A stretch of 64,000 bases of DNA, taken from NCBI RefSeq assembly GCF_009905375.1, contig NW_027420823.1:62001-126000 (forward strand). Direction: 5' to 3'. This DNA comes from Apium graveolens (taxonomy: Eukaryota > Streptophyta > Magnoliopsida > Apiales > Apiaceae). Both the position numbers and the translations under genes were made by a program. Shown here piece after piece: positions 47,057-57,725 of the stretch; the first letter of the stretch is position 1, and every line of letters begins with the position of its first letter. The notes below the pieces were generated by a model. The model did not search any database. It was not told the origin of the DNA and was given only the letters and a program-made list of their open reading frames with translations.

Positions 47057-47531
47057 GGTACGCCACGATGTGTGACATGTATACCACCTAATTTTGATTA
47101 AATGTTACTTCGGTCCTATTACTAAACAATATGCCACGTTGGGGTGGACTATATTATTTTTCATAGCTAAGTGTATACCATCATCAAATCTTAAATTATT
47201 TGAAATCTATGGAACTTGGTACGCCACGATGGGTGGCGTGTATATCTTCCAATATTCGTAATTTTGCCTTGAATAGAATACTTCAATTCAATATTCATCA
47301 ATGGTTTGATTTCCAAATAGTGGAGGAGTCACATCGGTCTCGCTTAAAACCCACGGCCTTGCAAGTTCGATGAATCCGTTTTTGACAAAATCGCCCCAAA
47401 TCAGAAATAAAGAAAATCCGTATTTATTCCTTTTAAAATTTATTAATTTAAGAAGTTTGTTCTAGTAATTTCTATAACATTCTAGACACCATAAATTATA
47501 TGCCACGATGGGTGACGTATATATAATTTAT
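47057..47531 (-). ncRNA. Hairpin array in antisense Copia leader, constant loop with covarying stems
   Basis: Four GCCACGATGGGTGRCGT-type loops (plus strand) are closed by different stems: GGTA/TACC (47057-47085), AATAT/ATATT (47128-47155), ACGCCAC/GTGGCGT (47221-47239) and an 11-bp perfect ATAAATTATAT/ATATAATTTAT (47491-47531). In the element's sense the loop reads GCCACCCATCGTGG, close to the GCCACAGCCGTGG loop in the sense Copia at 28961-29292. Position between primer site and gag is the same. Confidence 0.65.
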
Positions 47532-47947
47532 ATTCGTCTTTATGTTAAATTACCTACAACCAATAATGGAGACCATGGGATTTAATTTCATATTAATTCC
47601 CTCTCCCACTTAGAATTTTTTTTATTAAAATTGAGGAATTTTAAAATTAAATGGGGCCCTATGTTGTTATAATTATGTCTAAACATGCATTCAAAATACA
47701 CACATAATTTTAGCAATATATAACATTTAATTAAAGCAATAAATAAAATTTATGTCCATGTCGTCCTAATTAAGTTAAACATGCAATTTTAAAAGAATTA
47801 CACACATAATTAATGACACACATAATCAATAAATTAAAGAAATAATTAAAATTTAATGGAAAAAATTAAAATAAATATTCCACTATTATGGCCCTTGAAA
47901 AAAAATCCAGCTCTAAAAAAAATCGGCCCCAAGCGCGCCCCGACGCC

Positions 47948-48056
47948 CCCAGCAACCCCAGCAGCCCCAGCAGCCCCAGCAGCCCAGCACCCCAGCAGCC
48001 CCAACAGCCCCAGCAGCCCCAGCAGCCCCAGCACCCCAGCAGCCCCAGCAGCCCCA
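47948..48056 (+). repeat. GC-rich 9-bp minisatellite (AGCAGCCCC)n in the Copia leader
   Basis: About a dozen imperfect CAGCAGCCC units, the most GC-rich tract in the window. All reading frames on both strands through it stay open only because of the repeat (Pro-Ala and Gly-Leu runs), so the open frames there are not genes. Confidence 0.9.
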
Positions 48057-48415
48057 AGTAATCGCACAGCGGAACAAAAAAAACTACCGGAATTGATTTC
48101 CGATTGCACATAACTATTACAAAATACCCGGAACAATTACAAAAAAATAGATCTAATACAAAACTAATTTTCTAAAATCTATTCTAACACGATCAACCCT
48201 CGTGTAAATTACAACCACGATTAAACCACGTGGAAACCAAAACAAAAATTAACCACGATTAAACCACGTGGGATCCAAACACATAATTAAAATATACATG
48301 ACCATAATAGTGGATTAACAACCTGCATCAAAACCAATACAAGCAAAATACTATATACACGCATATATAATTACTACATGGACATTATATTATAAAACAT
48401 AGAACCCATTACCAG

Positions 48416-48428
48416 GCTCTTGATACCA
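48416..48428 (-). other. Copia primer-binding site
   Basis: Plus strand GCTCTTGATACCA, complement TGGTATCAAGAGC, a near-match to the initiator-Met site with one extra A, two bases inside the LTR. Confidence 0.8.
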
Positions 48429-48430
48429 AT

Positions 48431-49522
48431 TGTTGGGAACCACGGACTTGGGGTGTTACTACATTTTACAAAAAAATATGAAAAGAAGATTACCTTGTTA
48501 ATGGTTGATTCCACGCTCTTCTACTGTATTCCCAAATTCCCTTGAGCAAAGTGTGGCCTCCGTCTTCTCAAGTTATCCTCTCTTCTTGCTCTTTGGTGGC
48601 TACAATATGTTTTCACACAATTCCAAGCAAGAAGAGAATAAGAATATATATAGGCTACAATAGGGACCATGGATAATTAGGTTGGGCCTTCTAATTATAT
48701 CTTGAGCCTTGCCCAATGTAATTAAATATTAATTCAATCCACTAAAGAATTAATATTTGCACTACCTTTCCTAATACTGTAATTTAATTAATTCGGTTCC
48801 AATATTATTTGCTTATTAAATTCCCCATGTTTAAAATATCATATGTCCATTAATTAAATAAATTACTGATAATTTATTTAATTAATGTCTTTTATCCTTG
48901 ATCATCCACTCAACCTTTATTTAATTATGCCAGAATAAATTCCACCTGCACGGTTTCACATAATTAAATCTTTTGAGCTTTCAAGGGGACATCATTAACC
49001 CGAATATTATCAGGACAGGGATTCCTTCAATAAATAATATCCACCATGTACATAATTCCATCACCCAAAATATAATGATATAATTCAAAAGAATTATTTC
49101 ATATATAAATCAAAGCATGTAAATAATATACATGTGTGAATTACTATTTCCGGATTAAGAACCTAAGCATTAATAATAACATAGAATCTTAGTTCTCCTT
49201 CTTAATCAGTATTAAGGGAACAATTCTAAATTTGATCATGTTCAATATACACAAAGTATACTAGTAATATTTATTAGTCAATATTAACTAATCTAAATAA
49301 TACTACAGCCATACCAGTGGATTGTCCAACACCACCTGTGTTGTGAACCTTATTATATTATATAACCTTATTTAACAATCTAATATTCTGTATCCCATTT
49401 GATACTAGATTGTTCACAATATATAATATTAGACAACATGTAAACATTCAAATGATTCTCAAATAAACTGGCCAGAAATAAATGTACATACTTCAAATAA
49501 ATATTTTCAGTATACACTAACA
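48431..49522 (-). repeat. Copia 5' LTR (right copy)
   Basis: 1092 bases, TGTTGGGAACCACGG to ACACTAACA, followed by the TTTAC target duplication. Confidence 0.95.
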
Positions 49523-49527
49523 TTTAC

Positions 49528-49624
49528 CGTGATAGAAAGTGTTGGTACTTGTCTTTCTTTGTTTAATGCAGGGCCTGCTGTAGATTTTCCAAATAATTTT
49601 GTTGCACCAGGGCCTCTCTTTTAG
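49528..49624 (+). pseudogene. AHL: AHL gene, 3' part
   Basis: After the target duplication the AHL frame continues in phase with codons for VIESVGTCLSLFNAGP and VDFPNNFVAPGPLF, ending at TAG 49622-49624. Together with 41122-41825 the frame spans about 266 codons, within the usual AHL length. Joining in phase across the insertion site shows that the insertion alone caused this split. Confidence 0.88.
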
Positions 49625-49867
49625 ATGTTGAATCAACAACCCGTGTATTTAGATAAAAGGCTTCTACACAATATTTCTTTTAGTGGGTTAATTTTTAAGT
49701 CAAAAAGATCGGTAGTTTGAGATCTAATAAAAGTTTACAAATTATTTAATGATAGAAGGGTATTCTCTTTGCTAATTTATGAACAATGATTTCTGAGATA
49801 TATACTTTGCTAAGTTCTTAATTAAATAATTACACTTTACATGATATTTTTTTAATTAATTAATTTG
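49625..49867 (+). other. AHL 3' flank up to the duplication boundary
   Basis: Probable 3' untranslated and downstream sequence, AT-rich, with no gene. At 49868 copy B of the large duplication starts. Confidence 0.5.
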
Positions 49868-50390
49868 TTTACTAGAAAATATGCTGTTTTAATTGGAACT
49901 AATAACCAACTCATCATTCCATATTAGCTTAATCAAGATATAATCTATTGGTCATATCTCTAAAACAAAATTTACTTATGCAATGTGTTAATATTTTTAA
50001 TCAACAAAGTCAATTATTTTAAAACAGAATTATTCTCACATCTCTTCTATGAAAAAAAACCTTAATAACACATAATATTCCATTAATTTATCACATAATC
50101 AAATAAATACCTAAGAAAATTTGATGCAATGTAGTTACAATATTCAACTAATAAGTATTTCATAACTCCTTGTGATTTACAAAACTGACATAATGTTGGG
50201 TCCAGTTTTTGGTCAAAAAAATTATATAAACTATAAATGTAAATAATATAAATTTGTTATTTGTCAACTAGAGTTGTTATTTTTTATAATAGTTTACTAA
50301 TTATACAAAAGTCTATTATACTAGTTAGTAACATGTGTGAAGTACGGGCCTCAACTATAAAATATCAAATACTACATTTAAATCTCTCTA

Positions 50391-52324
50391 ATGGCCTTTT
50401 GTTTTGGCTACTTTGGAAAAAATGGGATTCTCATCCCCTTTAATCTCTTGGATTAAAGCTTGCATTTGCACAACAAAGTTTTCTATCAAACTTAATGGCA
50501 TTGTTCATGGTTATTTTGATGGTGCGCAAGGAATTCGCCAAGGTGATCCTTTGTCGCCTTATCTCTTCTTCACTATATGCATCAATATTCTCTGTTGTCT
50601 ATTAAAGCTAAAGCCTCCTGCCTTCAAATATCATTGGAAATGCAAGCACTTGAATATTACTCACATGTTCTTTGCAGATGATGTGTTATTTTTTGCCCAT
50701 GCAAATGTTGATTCGGTAAAGCATATCATGAATAAAATTGTTATCTTTTCGTCTATGAGTGGGCTTCAGCCAAGCATTCACAAAAGTAATAGTTTTTTCT
50801 GCAATGCTTCCCCCGAGTTTTTTGATTGGTTTGATAATGATTTTGTTATTCCTAGAGGGTGTCTACCAGTTAAGTTTCTTGGGGTGTCTTCAATTTCTGG
50901 TCAGTTGTGCTTGAATGACTGCATTCCCCTGATTGATAAAATCACTGCTAGAATTCATAATTGGACTTCACTGCTACTCTCTTTTGCTGGAAGAGTTCGC
51001 CAAATAAACTCTGTTGTACATGCTATCGAGGCCTATTGGTGCAACCATTTTTTGCTTCCAACAGCGGTTCATGCACATATCCAATCTTTGTTGACTCGTT
51101 TTTTTGTGGAGGAGTAATATTAATCAGAAAGGTGGTGCTAAAATATCTTGGACAATAGTTTGTCTCCCTAAGGAGGAAGGGGGCCTTGGTGTTAAAAATA
51201 TGGTGGATTGGAATCGAGCTCAAATTATAGGTCACTTACTCAAGGTTGTCACAAAAAACTCTAGTTTGTGGTCTACTTGCGTTAATGCTACTCTTCTTCG
51301 TAACAAACATTTTTGGACCATGAAAATTCCTCCTGACTCATCCTGGATCTGGAAAAAGGTTCTCAAACTTCGTAACATTGCATTGTAGTTCATCTCCTAT
51401 GACATAGGGAATGGATGCAATACTTCATTGTGGTTTGATTCTTTGTGGGAGGGGGTCTGTCTTGTATCTACTTTGACATCTCCCATCATTCGTCAATGTG
51501 GTCTTTCAAGTAATGATACTATTGGTGTGCTGCTTCAAACTGGTCATTGGGCGTTGCCAACTCCCAACGCAATGGCTTGAACATTTTTCCTTTCCGGTTG
51601 TGCATGTTCATAGAGAAGACAGGATACTTTGGGCAGGCATTCATGCTGTCAAGATCAAGAAATGGAATATTTGGGATTCTATCAGAAATAGGGGAACTGA
51701 GATACGTTGGGATCCTGCGGTTTGGCACAAACTCACAATCTATCGTTATGCGCACCACCAATGGGTGGCTTGTCACGGGCGTCTCCCTACGCTTTCGCGC
51801 CTTGCTCGTTTTGGCATTTCTTTTTCTCAGATTTGTTACTTGTGTATAGGAGGTCTCGAGACAGACAATCACCTTCTTAGACATTGTCCATACAGTGTTT
51901 TCGTTCTTCGGAAAATTTGTACTCTCTTGCATGTGCACATTTTGGGTGACTCTTGGCTTCACTGTCTGGAGTTAGTTTTACAGATTGAAGACAGGCTACT
52001 TCGTACCCTTTCTTTATATTGCCTTCAGATCTTTTCTTATCATATTTGGAGGGAAAGAAACGCACCGGCTCATGATAAAAGCTGTTTTGGGTCTCAACAA
52101 CTTTTTGATGGGATCGTGGTCGATTTTAAAGCAAAATTAGCTAGTTCTTTATAGATCTCTAAACTAGTTTCTACTAGGCCTGAGTATATTTTTTGATTGC
52201 TTTTTATCTTCAATCGGCTTGTAGATTGATTATAGATAGTCCCCTTTATGGCATGTCATAGAGTTTCGGTATATCCCTTGTTTTTCTTAGTTTCTACAAT
52301 ATATACATACTTAGCAAAAAAAAA
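50391..52324 (+). mobile_element. 5'-truncated LINE, copy B
   Basis: Same 5' truncation point as copy A and a poly(A) at 52316-52324, followed by TCTATCCAA, comparable with AATCTCTCTAA before the element. Sharing the truncation point shows that one insertion was later duplicated. Confidence 0.85.
50404..52154 (+). pseudogene. LINE RT and zinc-binding domain, copy B
   Basis: Less damaged than copy A. One open stretch (50404-51117) holds RT with GIRQGDPLSPYLF and the catalytic HMFFADDVLFFAHA. A frame change follows (51104-51388), then zf-RVT (51498-52154) with CYLCIGGLETDNHLLRHC. A 37-base deletion relative to copy A lies at about 51568. At least two frameshifts remain. Confidence 0.88.
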
Positions 52325-54393
52325 TCTATCCAACAAAATATTATTAAGACTCGAAAAAAAATGATCATGAAAACTTATCATATTAAAGCGGTTTGTTTAT
52401 AAATACTCGTAACCACATATACTTTTTAATTACTATACAGAGATCATTCCTCGGCATACTAACAATTTAAAGTGTTTTACTTTATTAAATTTATTAAATA
52501 CTATAAAGTGTGAATAACAATAAATAATATTTTATTATAGGTAGTCATAATAATTAAATCCAAGTGAAATTATAGAAGATACATTACAAATAATTTTTTT
52601 TTTATTACATTATTGCAAAGAATCAAAATATGGTGAAATTATTAATAAGTATTATTAAATGTGTATAATAAGTAAATCTTATTTAACTATGCATAGTCAT
52701 GCCAAATTGAAATCTAAGTAAAATCATAAAAGTGAAATTATAAATAAATTTTATGTAGGTTGTGGGGAATCGAACCATGTTAAAATTAAATAATTGAAAA
52801 TTTTATGAAATTTTTTTGAATAAAAACGTAGTTGTGGGGAATCAAACTCGCGGTTAAAATGAGATTAATTAATGTAAGTACCAAAATTTGTTATTTCTCC
52901 GAATTTAGTTACTTTAGTTACTTATTGTTGTGTTCGATTTAAAGAGTGTATTACTTATTAAAAAAGTGTATATAAAAAATAAAGTGTAACTAAAATAGAA
53001 GTCAATTCGTCACACTATTATTATAACCAAAAGTCAACAAAGTCTACAAAGAAAATTAGTCAAGTAAGTAGTTATGATTTAGTGATATAAAATTTAAAAA
53101 ATATATATATAAATATCTAATAATTACCAAAATTTAGTAATTTGTTACTTTAGATATGTTTATGTTCCAATAAAATTATGGCTTAATTGTTTATAAAGAT
53201 TAAATAGTACAGGTTAAAAAACAAAATCTAAAAAAAATATGTCAATATGTGTTAGTACTTGGATGAACACTAACTACTATAAAATAAAGTCTACATGGAA
53301 CATAATTCATATCATGTTAGTACTTATGATTTAATAAGATAAAATTTTAAAAAATATATATATATATAATTATATGGTGAGTACCAAATTTGGTACTTTA
53401 GTAATTTTGTATTTCAATCAAAGATGATTTCATTTATTAATAAAAGTGTGGAATTAATATTACTTAATATTTATATTTATTTTTTTCAATATAATTTATT
53501 TAATAGTACTTAATTATTGATATGTAGTTTTTTTTAAAATTAAAATAATTATCTTGGAAGAATAAGAGGAAAAGAAGGAGAACTGACTTTGAACAATAAA
53601 GTAAGGCAGATGGTTAACCATCTAACTCGTTATAATTAGAAAGACAAACAATATGGTCAAAGACTCCTCGTATAGGGTATATTTCACTTGTTTATAATAT
53701 AAAAAGGTTAATTATTGATAAGAAGTTGTTTTTAAAATTAAAATAATCACTTTTTAATATTATTTGTTTAACTTTTTCAATATAGTTTGTTTAATATTAC
53801 TTAATTATTGATAAAAAAAATTATCTTTGAAATTAAAATAATTATCTTTTTTCAGTATAATTTGTTTAATATCGCTCCTTAAAAATGTTTTTCTATATAA
53901 TAAAAGTAAAGAGTTGCTTAGATGAAAATTAACTAATAGAAAATAAAGTCTGCAGAGAATTGAAGTTGTTAATAGTTGAGATTTAATAATATTAACATAT
54001 TTTAAAAACAATTATATGGTCACGATACTAATTGATAGAGGACAAAGTCAATTTGTGTTAACAGTTGTACCAAATTTGGTAATTCAATATTTTGATAATA
54101 AAGAGTATAGATGGCTCCAAAAGGTTCTCTTCAAATCGCAGACGAAAAAACCACCAAACATAAAAGGGAAATTATGTCTTTAATAGTTGAAGATAAGGTC
54201 TTGTACTATAACCCACTTCAAAAAACTCAACTTATTATAAATTATGAATTATAAAAAATCCATTATATGTCTCTCCAAAAGGTCCTCTTTAAACCCCAGA
54301 GCCCAGTTAACAAGTCACCAAACATAGAAGGTAATTTATTTTGATGAGATTCTAGTCTAATAGTCAAAGAAGTTGAGTTCGTGTAGTATAGCC
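52325..54393. other. AT-rich spacer, copy B
   Basis: Counterpart of 16888-18906, non-coding. Differs by an extra ~60 bases near 52863 (GTACCAAAATTTGTTATTTC) and small indels. Confidence 0.6.
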
Positions 54394-54805
54394 TGTTGGA
54401 GGCTCACTGTTATTAGGCCCGTATAACGTGTTTGGGCCGAAGAAGATAAGGCACTACGTGGGCTGAAGAATGGTCGGCCCAATAATGAGACGACGGTTTG
54501 TCCAATAAAGATGAGGACACAGTCTCCTAGCCACAATTACGACATCCCCCCTCTAAACGCAACGAACCGACAAGTTCGGAGAGTAACGTTGATGGTTAAC
54601 ATTATGTACACAAAAAAAATCATTCATCAACACACACTCTCGAATCAAATTAATATCTTGTATTCCGAATTATCCATACAAAAACTAGTTAATTTATTCT
54701 CATACCGGAGGTGAATCGGGGGATCATCCACCGCATTCATCTCTTTGTAGGCCGAAGTTTATTCATCGGGACGGAGACCAAGTTGGCAGAGAATTGATTA
54801 TAACA
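54394..54805 (+). mobile_element. Gypsy 5' LTR, copy B
   Basis: 412 bases, TGTTGGAGGCTCAC to GATTATAACA, followed by the primer site TGGCGCCATTTGTGGG at 54808. Confidence 0.8.
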
Positions 54806-54854
54806 TTTGGCGCCATTTGTGGGAATACGAGATTAAGTCCTGAGATCACAGACG

Positions 54855-56380
54855 ATGACTAAAAGCAACGTTGAGCAGGGCCATCTGGGGTTCACCGATC
54901 CGAAAACTAATCCTACGATGCAATATGTGATTACCCCTCAGAATCTGGGAGCTAATTTCGATGAGGAAGCCGAAATAGTCCCAACTCCTGAAGAACAGCA
55001 GATGTTAAAAAAGCTGAGAGCTGAAAAGATCGCCAAAGCAAAAGGGAAAATTGAAAGAGGCCGATGAGACTGAACAAAGGACCAAAAAATGGCAGGTCGA
55101 TGCGCTGAAACTCAAGGTCATAAAGCTACGAAGGGAAGAGTTAAAACTGGAGGAGAGAGTGCTTAGAGCATCACTCGAAGAAACCAAAGGGGCTAAGAGT
55201 ACTCGAAAAGAGAAACGAGTCCACGTTAAGGAAGATGATTCCATAGACTCTAACTCACACCACGGGAGGAAGATGATGAAAGTTGTTTTGACTTTAGACT
55301 TTGACAAGGAAGAAGAACGTGATGTGTTCAGCACTAGGCTGTCCATGCTAGAAAAGGCCATGTTTGGGGACAAGAAATTTAACCGTAAACCGGTTGTGAC
55401 CTAAGAAATCGAGGCATATTGGCCTCTTCCAAGAGAAGAGAACAGTTTTTGAAAATGACTGAGTTCAATGGAAGGGGGATCCTGAAGATAATTTTGACAA
55501 ATATGAATTGTTAATGACTGGCGTGGGTCATATCCAGATGATGTTGTGTAAGATATTTAAGACGTACCTGAAAAGAGGGGCTTCGATGTGGTACAAATTG
55601 CTTCGTCCATATTCGATCCATTCATATGAGCAGCTGAAGTAAAAGTTATAAGGCACTATTCACACATATGCCGAAGAGACAAAGATAATGAGACTCTCAT
55701 CCATTGTAGGCAGTGGAAAAATGAGTCCCTGGGTGATTACCTAGCCAGGTTTAAGGAGGAAGCAGACATGGTCACCGATCTGAACAAGACAAAGGCTATG
55801 GGATATCTAACCACTGGACTGGTCCCAATCAAAGATAAAAAAAACTCATATCATCTCTTTATGATTATCCCCCAAAATATCTTAATGACATATATGTGAT
55901 GGGTGAGAATATTCGGAGGAAAATGGAAATTCTAGAAGGGTATAGAGAGACACGAAGAAAGGACCGAAGCAGGCAGTCCGGTCTTATGAGTACTCTCGAG
56001 GGTCCAACCGTGACCGAAGGGACGATCGTAGGAATGATAATAAAAAATAGACTGGTCGGGGCCTGGAAAGGGAAGAGATGGAGATATGACCGCGTTTACA
56101 CTTCTTAACGCGTCGATCTCCAAGATTTTCCATGAGATTAAAGGAAAGACATGCTTTTTCCATCTCGCCAAAATAAAAATGGCTGATCACTAGAAGAATG
56201 CGGACAAGTATTGTGACTACCATCAGGATAAGGGGCATAATACAGATGAATTCTTCCACCTGAAGAAGATAATTGAGAAGATTATTAAGGACAGAGAATT
56301 GAATAAGTATGTTAGGGATCTAAGGGACAAGCTGGAACAGAACGATGCAAGAAATAGAGGGACCGAAGAAATATATTAGG
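54855..56380 (+). pseudogene. Gypsy gag, copy B
   Basis: Same start as copy A. A one-base insertion near 55045 shifts the frame (54855-55067, then 55051-55404). An extra stop occurs at AAGTAAAAG (about 55637), next to the shared TTATAAGG stop. The zinc-knuckle-like region is near 56210-56260. Confidence 0.8.
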
Positions 56381-56401
56381 GAGAGGTGAAGACCATCTCA
56401 G

Positions 56402-57581
56402 GTGGCAATGCCCTCGGTCTTGATAGCAAGAATGCCAGAAAGAGGTGCCCGTCAAGTTTATAACATGTGTCAGTTCAGCCTTGCCAGGAAGGCCATGCCC
56501 CTCTCCTTTATCGAAGAGGACTATGAGGATATCATATGCCCTAATGAAGACCCATTTGTAATATCTTGTTCCATCGGACATACACTAAGATGAACCTAGC
56601 GGGACAATATATGGAACCGTGCCGCGAAACACCTCTCGAGGCCTTTGGCGGACATCATATCCCCTCTGAAGGTACGATCACTTTACCTGTTATTATCGGT
56701 AAATTGCCCTGTACTGCTGAAATATAGGTCAAGTTCTATATTATGAGGGTTGAAAGCCAGTATAATCCATTCTTTGGCCGACCCTTCTTATCCGTTTTCC
56801 ATGTCATGGAGTACGTACCTCACCTCAAGCTGAAGTTCCCCACGAAAAAGGGAGTTGGTATGATGAGAGGGGACCAGAAGATGACGAGGATTATCAAGCT
56901 CGAGGACCTCGACAAAGATAAGGAGTACGAGGAGAATGACTTAAAAGGGAAAAGAAAGTGTTCTGAAGCCGAACCAAGTGGGAATAAATACTTACTGAAT
57001 ATTGAACTGAAGAAGTTTGGAGCCGACCTGTCTTGCCCAATTACCGAGCATGCGGCCGAAGTGGGAGAGGTCGAGCTCTACGCTGGATGTTCAGGAAAGA
57101 TGGTTCGTATAGGAAAAAATATGGAACCTGACCTGAAGGAGAAGGCTATCGCAGTGGTAAGGCAATACCAAGACGTCTTCGCATGGGGTCCCGAAGACAT
57201 GCACGGGCTAGATCCGAAGACAGCTGAGCATTGCCTTAATATGAAGCTCGAGGCCAAGCCCGTGAGACAAAAGAAGAGAACCTTTGCCTCGGAGCGATAG
57301 AAACTTATGGAAGCCGGGGTTGAAAAGTTATTGGAAGCCAAGTTCATTGAGATTGAATACTATGATTGGCTTGCTAATGTAGTCGCAATCAAGAAAGCAA
57401 ACAATAAATGGAGGATGTGTGTAGACTACACAGACTTTAATAAAGCATGTCTGAAAGATCATTACCTCTTGTCGAACATTGACCAGCTGATAGATGCCAC
57501 GGCCGGCTACGAAGTCCTCGGCTTTCTTGATACCTTTCCAGGTTACCATCAGATAATCATCAATACGGCTGATATTCTAAG
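56402..57581 (+). pseudogene. Gypsy protease remnant and partial RT, copy B
   Basis: The frame 56743-57300 is open across the stretch where copy A has a stop (21501), but a TAG at 57298-57300 is private to copy B. RT continues with WRMCVDYTDFNKAC and is cut at GGCTGATATTCTAAGGACAT, where Copia LTR sequence begins, before YVDD. The protease active site is missing, as in copy A. Confidence 0.85.
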
Positions 57582-57725
57582 GACATTTATTAATATAATA
57601 TTTATATCACAGTAAATTAGGATATAATAAATTATGAAAGAATAATCGATAGAACATAAACATTAATAATCCAAATATCATAAACAAAATATAATAGTGT
57701 TGTCTCTAGGGCACAAACGCTAACA
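57582..57725 (-). mobile_element. 3' LTR fragment of antisense Copia, copy B
   Basis: Matches the end of the LTR at 37656-37797 (GGACATTTATTAAT to GCTAACA). The junction with the Gypsy RT shows shared AAGGACA. Only 144 bases of the LTR survive. A degenerate purine tract follows (minus strand AAGTTAAAGAT). Confidence 0.85.

Larger units (their letters stand above)
41826..49522 (-). mobile_element. Full-length antisense Copia inserted in the AHL gene, TTTAC target duplication
   Basis: LTRs 41826-42919 and 48431-49522 flank an internal region with purine tract, gag-pol, leader and primer site in antisense order. TTTAC occurs at 41821-41825 and 49523-49527. LTRs differ at about 30 positions by eye (near 3%), so the insertion is fairly recent and probably younger than the large duplication. 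The left LTR start has a TA in place of TG. Confidence 0.97.

Noticed and set aside
47846..48136. Long overlapping open frames with Pro-Ala or Gly-Leu runs on both strands
   Set aside because: They arise from the 9-bp minisatellite in a Copia leader; all frames stay open and no domain is present.
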